DNA of 64,000 nucleotides. Origin: Bacteroides intestinalis. GTDB lineage: Bacteria; Bacteroidota; Bacteroidia; Bacteroidales; Bacteroidaceae. Shown here piece after piece: positions 8,856 to 18,609 of the stretch (within the stretch, counting starts at the first letter, position 1; each line of letters opens with the position of its first letter). The stretch covers positions 1-64,000 of the forward strand of contig NZ_CABJDN010000010.1 in assembly GCF_902364365.1 (NCBI RefSeq). Reading direction: 5' to 3'. The notes beneath the pieces were generated by a model that saw only the letters and a list, made by a program, of their open reading frames with translations, was not told the DNA's origin and made no database searches. The position numbers and the translations under genes were made by a program.

Positions 8856-11800
8856 CTATTTCTTTCCCAGTTTCGAACTCGGTAAATACCCAAAGAATTC
8901 TTTAAAACACTTTGTGAAGTACTTCGGATCATTAAAACCTACAGCATAAGCTATCTCAGAAACATTGATGTCTCCAGGTCCTTCCTGTATCATTCGTTGC
9001 GCCACGTTCAGACGGTAATTCTTCATAAACTGTCCGATAGGTTGCCCTGTGAGGTCCTGCATTTTTTTGTTGACGAGCGTCTTGCTATATCCCATATCAC
9101 GCACAAAACGTTCCAGGTTATATTCTGCATCGGCATAGTGCTCCTTCATCAGGTTGACGGCATTCGTAATGAATGTCTTGTCCCGCGACTCTTCCTTCAC
9201 ATGCAGTTCTTCCACATTGCTGCTGGATGAGAACATCTTCTTATACTTCTTCCGCAAATTCAGGATATTGCGAATACGAAGCCGGAGCACTTCTTCATCG
9301 AAAGGCTTACAGAGATACTCGTCCACGCCTATTTCGAAGCTCCTCTTTTCCTGCACATCCGAGCGAAGTGCCGTAAGCATAAGGAACGGAATATGCGAAG
9401 TGGCCAGATTCTCCTTGATGCGGCGGGACAACTCCATACCATCCATCACAGGCATCATCAGGTCGCTAACTATTAAATCTATCGTATGCTTCTGAACTAT
9501 TTCAAGAGCTTCCTGCCCATCACCTGCCTCAAACAAACGGTAATCGCCCACAAGCAACGTACGGATATACGAGCGCATATCCTTATTATCTTCCACAATC
9601 AAGATGGTCTCTTTCTTCTGTGTATCTTCCGGTTGTAAGGTATCCGGCAGGTACACAGTACCGGGATCTTCCACTATTTCTCCTCTTGTTTCCACTTGTT
9701 CACCGGGAACCAACGGCATCAACATACGGAACGAAGCCCCTCGCCCGGGATTATTACGGGCAAAAATCTCTCCTCCATGCAAGTATACAATCCGTTTACA
9801 CAGGAAAAGACCGATACCCGTACCACTCTGCCCGTAAACCGGATATTTCGTACTCTTCTTAGACTGATAGAAACGGTCGAAAATCTTCTCCATGTCTTCT
9901 GTCACAATACCGTGTCCCGTATCACATACATTCATATAGAGCAACTTCTCTCCGCCTTCATCTTTAATGGATGCCACAAATATATCAATGCGACCACCGT
10001 CGGGCGTAAACTTAATTGCATTCGAAACCAAATTAACCAGCACCTTACGCATATATCCGGGATCAATCATCAGGAAAGGATTCTCCAATCGGAAATAAGT
10101 GCATATATCAATCTGCCTCTCCTTTGCAAAAACCCTGAAAGGTATCAGCAACTCAGATAAGAACTCGACAAAATTCGAGGAGCGCTTATCCAACACCACT
10201 TTATCGATGTCCAGTTTCCGGAAGTCCATCAGTTCATTGACCAGGGAGAGCAGATACCGTGAATTCCGTTCGGCTATCTGTAACTGTGCCTTCACCGCCT
10301 CGTCCTGCGTCTCCTTCAGGGCATGCTCAATGGGACCGTGAATCAATGTAACCGGAGTGCGGAACTCATGCGTGATATTTGTAAAGAAGGCAATCTTCTC
10401 TTCCGTAATCTCTTTCACGTGCTGGGCCATGGTCTCCAATTGCTTATTCTGGACAGCCAGTTCCTGCGTACGCAGTTCCACTTCCTTTTCCAATCGTGCT
10501 TTCTGTTCACGATAGCTCCGGGTCTTGCGCTTATAGAATAAATAGATAGCAATGCAAATGGCTATGACAAGGAGCAGGTAGAACCAACCGGACTTATAAA
10601 AATAAGGTGTGATTCCGACTTCTATTTCAGTCGTCTCTTCCGACCAGCGTCCCAACTCATCCGTTGCGCGAACCTGCAATGTATAGTTTCCCGGCGGAAC
10701 AGCCGTATACCGGGCCATGCCATCACCCGGCTGAGTTTCGTTCCATTCCTCCTCGTACCCTTCCAGACGATAAGCAAAACGGATACGGCTGCTGTTTCCA
10801 TAATTCTGCGTAGTAAAACCTATGGAGAAACGGTTCTCCCGTTCATGCAGAAAGATGCCGGAAGCAAGGGTGATATTTTCTTTCAGATAATCACCACTGG
10901 AAGGATAAATCATATTTCCACCAATAGCCAGGGAAGAAAGTTTCACATGCGAATCCGCAGGCTGTGAAGCCTCATCGTCAGGGTGGATAATAACCAGTCC
11001 GTCTATGGTTGCCATATAGATAAAATCATACCTTTCCGAGTAATGGATACCATTCCAATAAAACTGGGTAGCGGGCAAACCATCGGCCTGCGTATAGTTG
11101 CTGAATGTCATTGACTGGATATTCAACCGAGACACTCCATCATTCGTGGTCAGCCACAAGTTTCCCTGTCCGTCTTCGGCCATGCCGATAATTGTATTAT
11201 TAGACAGCCCGTGGCGCGTCGTATAGTTTCTGAACACAAAGTGATTATTCTTGTCGCTCGTCAACTGATACAAGCCGTTTCCGTTACCTCCCAGCCAGAT
11301 GGAACCGTTTTTGTCTTCCAGAATACTGTTGATCTTTTCCAGTTGAGTGGACTGCGGATTATCCAGTTTATATTTGAGGTACTTATAATCAAAACGTTTA
11401 TTCGACTTGGCAAAAGAGGCAAGGTCTACGATAAAGACACCTTGTGTAGTACCTACCCAGAGTCGTTTCTTACTATCAATCAGTAAAGCATAGATAGCCT
11501 CAAACTCATTGTCAGACTGATCGAACAGTACACGAACGAAAGTATCCTTCCGCTTGTCATAGAAGTGTACTCCGCGCGTGGAGCCGAACCATATTCCATG
11601 ATTAATCATATCTTCGCAGGCACTGTTGATAAAGTCGCCTTCCAATTCAGGAATATTCTCACAGGTATAACGCTTGAAGGTACGGTTATTGGGGATATTC
11701 AAGTCGATCTCATTAATCCCCACACCCCAGGTATATGCCCACAGGCGGTTATCGGAATCTATCAGGACACCCATCAGGGTATTGTTGCTGACAGAGGTTA

Positions 11801-13028
11801 TGTCATTGGGAGAAAAGAGATGGTGGACGCAAGATTTACTATCTTCATTCCACTTCATCAGGCCGCGCTCTACCAAGGCTATCCAGAGGTTCCCGTCCTT
11901 GTCTTCATCCACCGCATTCACAGGCGTAGGGGCATCGTTTTCTGTATCCGCACTCCCACACGTCCACAGTTTCGTCTGAAGCCGTTTCGGAGAGAGCAGG
12001 TTGATGCCACCAGTTTCAGTACCCAGCCAAATAGTCCCACCATCGGTAAACAGGCAGTTGATGGCATTACAGTTGATGGTAACTCCCCCTCGTTCACTGG
12101 TCTGACGAATGAATGAGAAAGTATCCGTGTCTTTATCATAGACATTCAGTCCGTTAAGGGTGGATACAATCAGGTGTCCCCGTTCCGTCAGTTTAATATC
12201 CGTTATATAGGCTTGGCTCAGCATTCCGGGGCGGTGGGTGGAGTAACGATAACGTTTCAGACTTTGCCCGGCATGGTGGTATTTGAATAAGCCACGGTTA
12301 GAGCCAATCCACAGTAAATCACCGTCTACCTGCATACAGGAGATCCGCCAGTCTTCACTGAAAGAAACCAGGCTGTCAGACAGCTTCTCCACTTTCAGAA
12401 GATGTCCTTCATGCTTCGTGATGCGGCACACTTCATTGTCAATACCTGCACAAACTGTCCAACCCAGATCGGTGACGGCATGTACCGGAGAAGCACACTC
12501 ACTCTCCAGATGATAGTAATTCTTTATAGCTCCTTCAGCATCCAGTTCTATACACCACAAATCCTTGTTAGCGGAAATCCAGACATCGCCTTGCTTGTCC
12601 TTGTAAACCGTACTTACGTTTTCATTCATCAACCTTCGTAGCGGACTGTCTGATGGAACAGGCAACTCCACCAAAACATAAGTATCCAGGTTGAGAATGT
12701 CGATGCCACCCTCGGAGGCTATCCAAAGGCGTCGGAAGTTGTCTTCACAGACCTTATGAACAAAGTCGTTCTTGAGACATATCGGTTCCGTTTGAGTACT
12801 ATAGTTCAGGAATTGGTAACCGTCATAGCGACCTATTCCGTAATGCGTAGCAACCCATACATATCCCTCGGAATCCTTGAAAATATCACTCACAAAACTA
12901 TAGGGTAACCCTGCAGTTTCAGTAATAAACTTAAAGTTGTACTGGCTGAAAAAGCGATCCATGCTTTCCGAAAAAAGCGGGGGAAGCTGCATCAGACAAA
13001 TGAGGAATATCAGGATACGCTGTTTCAT
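8856..13028 (-). CDS. Hybrid two-component system regulator (HTCS)
   Basis: A single 1390-residue polypeptide with all parts of a Bacteroides hybrid sensor. It has a signal peptide (1-21), repeated two-component propeller blades (for example GSNRGLFKY and WLTTNDGVSRL), a Y_Y_Y domain (PPGNYTLQVRATDELGRWS) and a membrane helix near 810-828. The histidine kinase has its H-box ITHEFRTP near 888, N-box near 1003 and GTGIGLF near 1071. A receiver follows with phospho-acceptor region VSDLMMPVMDG near 1188, then a C-terminal AraC helix-turn-helix (about 1290-1388). Such proteins bind an oligosaccharide in the periplasm and activate the adjacent glycan locus, so the operon 393-8742 is its likely target. 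All catalytic boxes look intact. Confidence 0.95.
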   Translation of the reverse strand: MKQRILIFLICLMQLPPLFSESMDRFFSQYNFKFITETAGLPYSFVSDIFKDSEGYVWVATHYGIGRYDGYQFLNYSTQTEPICLKNDFVHKVCEDNFRRLWIASEGGIDILNLDTYVLVELPVPSDSPLRRLMNENVSTVYKDKQGDVWISANKDLWCIELDAEGAIKNYYHLESECASPVHAVTDLGWTVCAGIDNEVCRITKHEGHLLKVEKLSDSLVSFSEDWRISCMQVDGDLLWIGSNRGLFKYHHAGQSLKRYRYSTHRPGMLSQAYITDIKLTERGHLIVSTLNGLNVYDKDTDTFSFIRQTSERGGVTINCNAINCLFTDGGTIWLGTETGGINLLSPKRLQTKLWTCGSADTENDAPTPVNAVDEDKDGNLWIALVERGLMKWNEDSKSCVHHLFSPNDITSVSNNTLMGVLIDSDNRLWAYTWGVGINEIDLNIPNNRTFKRYTCENIPELEGDFINSACEDMINHGIWFGSTRGVHFYDKRKDTFVRVLFDQSDNEFEAIYALLIDSKKRLWVGTTQGVFIVDLASFAKSNKRFDYKYLKYKLDNPQSTQLEKINSILEDKNGSIWLGGNGNGLYQLTSDKNNHFVFRNYTTRHGLSNNTIIGMAEDGQGNLWLTTNDGVSRLNIQSMTFSNYTQADGLPATQFYWNGIHYSERYDFIYMATIDGLVIIHPDDEASQPADSHVKLSSLAIGGNMIYPSSGDYLKENITLASGIFLHERENRFSIGFTTQNYGNSSRIRFAYRLEGYEEEWNETQPGDGMARYTAVPPGNYTLQVRATDELGRWSEETTEIEVGITPYFYKSGWFYLLLVIAICIAIYLFYKRKTRSYREQKARLEKEVELRTQELAVQNKQLETMAQHVKEITEEKIAFFTNITHEFRTPVTLIHGPIEHALKETQDEAVKAQLQIAERNSRYLLSLVNELMDFRKLDIDKVVLDKRSSNFVEFLSELLIPFRVFAKERQIDICTYFRLENPFLMIDPGYMRKVLVNLVSNAIKFTPDGGRIDIFVASIKDEGGEKLLYMNVCDTGHGIVTEDMEKIFDRFYQSKKSTKYPVYGQSGTGIGLFLCKRIVYLHGGEIFARNNPGRGASFRMLMPLVPGEQVETRGEIVEDPGTVYLPDTLQPEDTQKKETILIVEDNKDMRSYIRTLLVGDYRLFEAGDGQEALEIVQKHTIDLIVSDLMMPVMDGMELSRRIKENLATSHIPFLMLTALRSDVQEKRSFEIGVDEYLCKPFDEEVLRLRIRNILNLRKKYKKMFSSSSNVEELHVKEESRDKTFITNAVNLMKEHYADAEYNLERFVRDMGYSKTLVNKKMQDLTGQPIGQFMKNYRLNVAQRMIQEGPGDINVSEIAYAVGFNDPKYFTKCFKEFFGYLPSSKLGKK

Positions 13029-13037
13029 ATGAATTCA

Positions 13038-13110
13038 AGTTACGAGTTACAAGCTACGAACTACAAGTGGCTGCGCAATGCTCGTCACTCGTAACTTGTA
13101 GCTCGTAGCT
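13038..13110. repeat. Intergenic hairpin repeat, copy A
   Basis: An imperfect palindrome lying between the HTCS and acyl-CoA synthetase genes. Bases 13052-13068 pair with 13094-13110 at 16 of 17 positions, and the left arm continues outward with related TTACGAGTTACAAG sequence. A second copy with the same arm words (agttacgag, gctacaag, ctcgtaac) and a shared ggctgcgc loop word in opposite orientation is at 35144-35229. This marks a dispersed, REP-like element. Its right arm overlaps the last bases of the synthetase gene. Confidence 0.75.
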
Positions 13111-15172
13111 ACTTCTTTTCTATCCGGATACGGGCATCCACTGCAACCACATGTTTCTCCGTAGCCAAAAGCGGATTAATATCCATTTCTTTAATCTCCG
13201 TAGCAAAGCGTAGCAAAGTGGAGAGGCGTACGATAATCTCAGCAAACTTATCCTCATTCACCCCTTTCTGTCCGCGCGTTCCCTTGATAATCTTGTAAGC
13301 GCGGAGAGAATGGATCATAGAGTAAGCCTCTTCGTACGAAAGTGGTGCCAAACCGGAAGAAACGTCTTTAAGCACTTCCACAAAGATGCCACCCAAACCG
13401 CAAAGCACCACATGACCGAATTTAGCTTCATACTTGGCACCTACAAAAAGTTCCGTACCTGCCAGCATAGGTTGTACCAGTATCCCCGTCACTTCGGGAA
13501 TTTGCATCATACGTTCAAATTCAAACGCCAGATGCTGTTCTCCTTTTATATTAAGCACTACGCCACCGACATCTGATTTATGAACAGGCCCCACAACCTT
13601 TGCCACCACAGGGAAACCTGTACGACGGGCAAAGGCCAGTATTTCGTCTTTATTAGAAGACACGAATTCTTCAACGATAGGAATACCGGCAGCATGAAGC
13701 AACGCCTGCACATAATGCGGCTGGATATATCCGTCTTCGGGAATAGAATCTATAATACGGCGAATACGCGGCACATCCACACCAAAGAGCTCGATCTCAT
13801 TAGTAGCAGGACGGGGAGCATTCATGATACGTGACAAGGCTGTGCCCAGCGTCACTTCATCGGCAAAGTTCACATGACCTTTAGCAAGAAAAGCGGCAAC
13901 TTCCGCTCCGGCGGTATTGATAGAAGGGAGAATGGGGAAGATAGGTTTACTGCAGGTCTGCATCTTCTCATGCAGCACATCGTACATTTCGAACATGGTA
14001 ACCAGTCCCGGCGTACCGAAAATAGCCAAAACGGCATCTATCGTATCGAATTTCTCTTCGCAGTATTCCAGACAGAGCCGCAGATGATCGGGAGTTCCCG
14101 TAGCCAGGATATCAATCGGATTTCCTACAGCCGCACCGGGAAAGAGTTTTCCTTTCAGTTCATCTACAACCGGGCCTTCCAGTTTAGGGACATTCAGTCC
14201 GCCTTTACTCAAAGCATCGGTCAGCATCACTCCCGGACCTCCGGCATGAGTAATGATAGCGAAGTTCTTCCCTTTCAATTCCGGCAGGGTAAAGATGCAT
14301 CCTACTGTCGTCAGCTCTTCGCGTGAGTAGCAACGTACAATACCGGCTTTACGGAACAGAGCTTCCACTGCCGAGTCCGAACTGGCAATGGCTCCTGTAT
14401 GCGAAGATGCCGCACGGCTTCCACTCTCGCTACTGCCAGCCTTGATGGCAGCAATCTTACAACCTTTCTTAATTAAAGAAGAAGCGTGGAACAACAGGCG
14501 GTCAGGATCACCGATACTTTCGATATAGAGTAATTTGATCTTAGAATCTTTGTCCGGTTGGAAGTTCTCGTCCATATATTGCAATACGTCTTCCACACCT
14601 ATCTGCTTCGCATTTCCCACAGACCAAACGGAGTTGAACTGCAAACCTTTTGTTACGGCACTCTCCAGAATGAAAACGGCAGTCGCACCGGAACTGGATA
14701 TCAAATCGACTCCTTGTGGATGCAGTTGCGGGATGGGTTGGCTGAACACACTATGATGCCAGGTATTCATCAGTCCAATGCAATTCGGTCCTATCAAGGA
14801 AGCTCCATACTTATTTACTGTTTCCAGAATACGGTCTTCCAGCAATGCACCCTCATGTGTTTCCTCACCAAACCCGGCGGAAAGGATGATAAACGCACGT
14901 ACCTGTTTTTCAGCAGCAAGCACCTCCACAGCATCCGGACACATCTGTGCCGGAATGGCAAGTATAGCCAGATCCGTATCGGGGATGTCCTTCACATCGG
15001 CATAAGCTGTTACACCTTGTACTTCTGTCTCTTTGGGGTTTACGGCACGGAGTTCTCCGGTATAGCCACCGTTAATAAGATTACGCAGGATGGCGCCTCC
15101 CGGCTTGTGCACATTATTGGATGCTCCCACCACTACAATACTGGCAGGACGAAGCAATTGGTTTGTTATCAT
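13109..15172 (-). CDS. Acetate/acyl-CoA ligase (ADP-forming), fused alpha-beta
   Basis: A 687-residue NDP-forming acyl-CoA synthetase. Domain order is a CoA-binding Rossmann domain (LLRPASIVVVGASNNVHKPG at 6-25), then succinyl-CoA-synthetase-like flavodoxin domains with the phosphohistidine segment SSHTGAIASSDSA (His near 257). A C-terminal ATP-grasp domain follows (FPVVAKVVGPVHKSDVGGV), ending in the EMDINPLL motif. It converts acetyl-CoA or related acyl-CoA with ADP and phosphate to acid, CoA and ATP, a fermentative energy-conserving step in the cytoplasm. It stands alone between the HTCS and the radical SAM pair, with its own upstream gap of 126 bp. Confidence 0.9.
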   Translation of the reverse strand: MITNQLLRPASIVVVGASNNVHKPGGAILRNLINGGYTGELRAVNPKETEVQGVTAYADVKDIPDTDLAILAIPAQMCPDAVEVLAAEKQVRAFIILSAGFGEETHEGALLEDRILETVNKYGASLIGPNCIGLMNTWHHSVFSQPIPQLHPQGVDLISSSGATAVFILESAVTKGLQFNSVWSVGNAKQIGVEDVLQYMDENFQPDKDSKIKLLYIESIGDPDRLLFHASSLIKKGCKIAAIKAGSSESGSRAASSHTGAIASSDSAVEALFRKAGIVRCYSREELTTVGCIFTLPELKGKNFAIITHAGGPGVMLTDALSKGGLNVPKLEGPVVDELKGKLFPGAAVGNPIDILATGTPDHLRLCLEYCEEKFDTIDAVLAIFGTPGLVTMFEMYDVLHEKMQTCSKPIFPILPSINTAGAEVAAFLAKGHVNFADEVTLGTALSRIMNAPRPATNEIELFGVDVPRIRRIIDSIPEDGYIQPHYVQALLHAAGIPIVEEFVSSNKDEILAFARRTGFPVVAKVVGPVHKSDVGGVVLNIKGEQHLAFEFERMMQIPEVTGILVQPMLAGTELFVGAKYEAKFGHVVLCGLGGIFVEVLKDVSSGLAPLSYEEAYSMIHSLRAYKIIKGTRGQKGVNEDKFAEIIVRLSTLLRFATEIKEMDINPLLATEKHVVAVDARIRIEKK

Positions 15173-15298
15173 AGTTTGTTCACTTTAAGTTCAGGATACA
15201 ATGTGACAAATATACGCCTTTTATGCAATCCTGCAATCGGAAAGGTACTAATTCTACCAACAAATCCTGAGACTTTTATTTCAATGCAGTGAAATAGG

Positions 15299-16369
15299 TC
15301 AACGCACTAATCTCTTTGAATGACAAAACAGGAGATTACCGTTTTCATCACGAAGATGCATCCCGTTACCCTCGCAATAACGGAAGAAGGAACAATCGCC
15401 ACAAGCATCTTTTTTCATCCAATCGCGGTTACGGAATGGCTGGAAGCGTTCTTCCCACACCTGCATAAAATTGTCCTGATAGATATTCCCTTGATGAAAA
15501 TCACTCCGGATACTGGGACAAGCAGAGATAGAACCGTCTATCAGGATAGAACCGACGGTAACACCGGCATTACAAGCGAAGAAGCTATCGCGTACTTCCC
15601 CTTCGTACTTGCCGAGAAAGCCTTCGCAGCCATAACTCAGATGTATCTTTCCCTCCTTACGGGTTTCTTTAATGAAGTCCATAAGTCCGGTAAATTCTTC
15701 ATCTGTCAGCTGGAACTCAGGGTGCGAAGCAGCACGGCCAACCGGGAAGATAGTAAACATCCGCCATTGGCGAACGCCTATTTTATAAAGAGATGTTTTT
15801 AATTCGTCCAGATAAGGGTAGTTACGTCGGTTAACGCAAGTCACCACATCCCAGGTCAGTTCCGGTTCGTGCACCAGCATCTTTATAGCTTCCAAAGCAT
15901 TGTGATGGCTCTCAGGATGTCCCCGCAACCAATTATGATCTTCGGCAAAACCATCCAGACTGATAGTTATGGAGTGTAATCCGGCAGCCATGAGACGTTC
16001 CAAGCGTTCCTTTGTCAGATAAAACCCGTTGGAGACCATGCCCCACGGATAACCACGACGGTAGAGAGCCAGACCGACTTTTTCCAGGTCTTCCCGCATC
16101 AGGGGTTCTCCACCGGTGATGATGATACTTACTTTATTGGGATTTACATAAGGAGTAATGGAATCGATAGTACGCAGAAAATCTTCGGCAGGCATATCTT
16201 TCACTGCCGCCATTCGTTTGCAGTCGCTTCCGCAATGCTTGCAGTGGAGATTACAACGCAAAGTGCACTCCCAGAAGAGCTGCTTCAGAGGGTGCAGTTC
16301 TTTCAGGTTATTCCAGATCTTCCGGTTTATTTCCAGAGCAAGCTGTTTACGTATTGAAAGATTATTCAT
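15299..16369 (-). CDS. Radical SAM/SPASM protein (TIGR04133-like)
   Basis: A 356-residue radical SAM enzyme. The iron-sulfur motif is C39-x3-C43-x2-C46 in ECTLRCNLHCKHC, followed by the GGEPL motif. The C-terminal SPASM region has cysteines in ACNAGVTVG, ACPS, ACGDCSFFRYCEGNG and LLFCHSKR, suited to auxiliary clusters. SPASM proteins usually modify peptides or proteins. Its start overlaps by 8 nt the end of a small lipoprotein gene, and from memory this pairing matches the TIGR04133/TIGR04134 pair common in Bacteroidetes. The lipoprotein is therefore the candidate substrate or partner. The actual reaction is unknown. Confidence 0.88.
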   Translation of the reverse strand: MNNLSIRKQLALEINRKIWNNLKELHPLKQLFWECTLRCNLHCKHCGSDCKRMAAVKDMPAEDFLRTIDSITPYVNPNKVSIIITGGEPLMREDLEKVGLALYRRGYPWGMVSNGFYLTKERLERLMAAGLHSITISLDGFAEDHNWLRGHPESHHNALEAIKMLVHEPELTWDVVTCVNRRNYPYLDELKTSLYKIGVRQWRMFTIFPVGRAASHPEFQLTDEEFTGLMDFIKETRKEGKIHLSYGCEGFLGKYEGEVRDSFFACNAGVTVGSILIDGSISACPSIRSDFHQGNIYQDNFMQVWEERFQPFRNRDWMKKDACGDCSFFRYCEGNGMHLRDENGNLLFCHSKRLVR

Positions 16370-16835
16370 TCTTTTTCTTCAGTACAAAATCTACTTCTTT
16401 AGTGTCACTGCCTTGATACCAGCCTTTGCCACCTGTCGGCTCCATTTTTATGTCAGTTGAGTCTGCTTTATAAATACCCGGTGAATCTTCACATACTAAG
16501 CGGTATTTACCATAGCCACCTGCCTGCTCATTTAAGAATCGGAACTCTCCATTCTCTTGAGTATACAGAGTATCAGTGTAATAAGCTCCCATCGGTTCTC
16601 CATCCGACGTAAGTTCCTTTACGATAACCCTTGCATCCTTTACAGGTTCGCGTAGTTCATCAAGTACCTTACCTTTAATCTCAAAACGACAATAAGGTGT
16701 TCCATATTCATCAGCCCCCGTCCCGTCACATGCATTAAAACCAAGTAAGACCAATACGCCGGACAATATCCGGTTGTAGAAATGTAACCATCGTTTCTTC
16801 TCTTCCTTCATTTTCATAGCATTTCTCATGTTCAT
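16362..16835 (-). CDS. Radical SAM-associated lipoprotein (TIGR04134-like)
   Basis: A 157-residue lipoprotein. A basic N-terminus and hydrophobic stretch (ILSGVLVLLGF) lead to a lipobox-like NAC, with Cys near residue 39. The remainder resembles a carboxypeptidase-regulatory or Ig-like beta-sandwich (FEIKGKVLDELREPVKDARV) with a lysine-rich tail. It precedes and overlaps the radical SAM gene by 8 nt, so the two are translationally coupled. Several in-frame ATG codons (16829, 16817, 16811) make the exact start uncertain. The partnership is recognised from family memory; modification of this protein by the radical SAM enzyme is inference. Confidence 0.75.
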   Translation of the reverse strand: MNMRNAMKMKEEKKRWLHFYNRILSGVLVLLGFNACDGTGADEYGTPYCRFEIKGKVLDELREPVKDARVIVKELTSDGEPMGAYYTDTLYTQENGEFRFLNEQAGGYGKYRLVCEDSPGIYKADSTDIKMEPTGGKGWYQGSDTKEVDFVLKKKNE

Positions 16836-16951
16836 TCTTAAATTAGATATCCTTTTTGTAAAATGCTGTTCTTTTAAAAATACTGCACCAAAGATAACTT
16901 TTTATCTGCAATAATTCAAAATAATTGTCAGTATTCCGTATAAAGATTTCA

Positions 16952-16959
16952 TATCTTTG
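16952..16959 (+). promoter_or_regulatory. -7 box upstream of ravA
   Basis: TATCTTTG matches TAnnTTTG, 39 bases before the ravA ATG. A TTG lies 24 bases upstream, longer than the usual 19-21 spacing, so only the -7 element is convincing. Confidence 0.5.
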
Positions 16960-16998
16960 AAGCTTCATATCTAAAATGAAGTGTAAACAAGAAGAATT

Positions 16999-18609
16999 AT
17001 GAACATCAGAAACAGAATACAACAACTATTAACCGCCATCAACCAAGGAGTTTACGAGAAGGATACCGAACTCAGTTTGTCACTATTGGCAGCATTGGCA
17101 GGTGAAAGTGTTCTCTTACTGGGTCCTCCGGGAGTAGCCAAGTCCATGGTGGCTCGCAGACTGAAATCCGCCTTTAAGGGAGCAAAAGCTTTTGAATATC
17201 TGATGTCACGCTTTTCTACTCCCGACGAGATATTCGGCCCTATCAGTATCAACCGGCTGAAAGAGTTTGATAAATACGAACGTGCCATTGAAGGGTATCT
17301 GCCTACGGCAAGCGTGGTGTTTCTGGATGAGATATGGAAAGCGGGACCTGCCATACAAAATTCATTGCTCACCGCCATCAACGAGAAAATCTATCGGAAT
17401 GGCGATAGCGAAATTAAGCTACCACTAAAACTTCTGATTGCCGCCAGTAACGAGTTGCCTGCACACGGCGAAGGACTCGAAGCCCTGTGGGACCGGTTCC
17501 TGCTGCGTATCATCTGCACCTGTGTAAAAGACGAACAGACTTTCTACAACATGCTGCTCGATGACAACGATAAAGAAATAAACGTGCCCTCAGAACTGCA
17601 AATCAGTGAAGAAGAATATGCAGACTGGCGCGGACAGATCAACCGGATTTCACTATCTGCCGAGATTCTGCACTACATTACTAACGTTCGCCGCCAACTG
17701 AAACGGCTTCCACTGGATGATGAAGGCACTGCCCGAAACGTATATATAAGCGACCGTCGCTGGAAGAACATTGTGCAATTGCTGAAAGCCTCAGCTTTCA
17801 TTAACGGACGTACAGAGGTCAACTCATCAGACCTGCTGCCCCTATACCATTGTTTGTGGAATGAGGCAGATGAATGTGAGCCGATTCATCAATTGGTCAT
17901 CCGGGAACTATTCACCTCCTGCCTGGAAAAAATGGAAGAAATCACCGAAGCGATTAAAAGCGACATCCGGATCAGCCGTGTACGCCAAGCTTTGGAAGAC
18001 TTCAAGAACAACTGTTCCCCCAGGAATGAACTGGAAATTACAGACTACTTCTATTACCATGTAGAGGAACACGGAACAGGCCATACGTACATCTTTGCCG
18101 TAGACTATCTGGCTCTGAAAGAACAGAAGAGAGAAAATGCACCTAAACAAGCTGTCATCTATCCCGACCCATTGAATCCGGGACGTTCCATCATTCGTTG
18201 TTACCCGGGCGGAACGCCCTCATCATCTGCCTCCCAGCAACGGATAAACCTGTACAGGGAAGGAACAGAATACCTGTTGATAGACGGTGTGCGATATCCG
18301 ATGAGCCAAAGGAAAAAAGGAGAAAAAACACTCTCTCCATCCGGCAAATCCTCCCAAAGCCTGTTCGACAAATTGCCTCAGATCACTCCCCGCAATTACC
18401 GGAACGAGTTGAATCAACTTTTCCAGCAACTATCAGCCCTCACCAGTTCCTTATGTACGGACAACCTATTCGTCACACCGACTGATAAAGAGTTAATCAT
18501 CCGCTACTCGGACGAAGTATTAAAAAGACTGCGGAATGTAGAGATCGAAGAGGAAAAGTTACAATTCAATTTGCAGCAATATGGCGGGGCTAACCAAAAA
18601 GAAGTATGA
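16999..18609 (+). CDS. ravA: RavA-type MoxR AAA+ ATPase
   Basis: A 536-residue MoxR-family AAA+ protein. Walker A is GPPGVAKSM at 42-50, Walker B is VVFLDEIWKA near 100, and sensor 1 is LLIAASNELP. The length and the following VWA gene fit the RavA-ViaA pair, where RavA is the ATPase chaperone working with a von Willebrand partner; in E. coli it has been linked to respiratory complex maturation and aminoglycoside response. The C-terminal half is divergent helical sequence. It is the first gene of a two-gene operon and overlaps the next by 29 nt in another frame. Function in Bacteroides is inferred from the family. Confidence 0.88.
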   Translation: MNIRNRIQQLLTAINQGVYEKDTELSLSLLAALAGESVLLLGPPGVAKSMVARRLKSAFKGAKAFEYLMSRFSTPDEIFGPISINRLKEFDKYERAIEGYLPTASVVFLDEIWKAGPAIQNSLLTAINEKIYRNGDSEIKLPLKLLIAASNELPAHGEGLEALWDRFLLRIICTCVKDEQTFYNMLLDDNDKEINVPSELQISEEEYADWRGQINRISLSAEILHYITNVRRQLKRLPLDDEGTARNVYISDRRWKNIVQLLKASAFINGRTEVNSSDLLPLYHCLWNEADECEPIHQLVIRELFTSCLEKMEEITEAIKSDIRISRVRQALEDFKNNCSPRNELEITDYFYYHVEEHGTGHTYIFAVDYLALKEQKRENAPKQAVIYPDPLNPGRSIIRCYPGGTPSSSASQQRINLYREGTEYLLIDGVRYPMSQRKKGEKTLSPSGKSSQSLFDKLPQITPRNYRNELNQLFQQLSALTSSLCTDNLFVTPTDKELIIRYSDEVLKRLRNVEIEEEKLQFNLQQYGGANQKEV

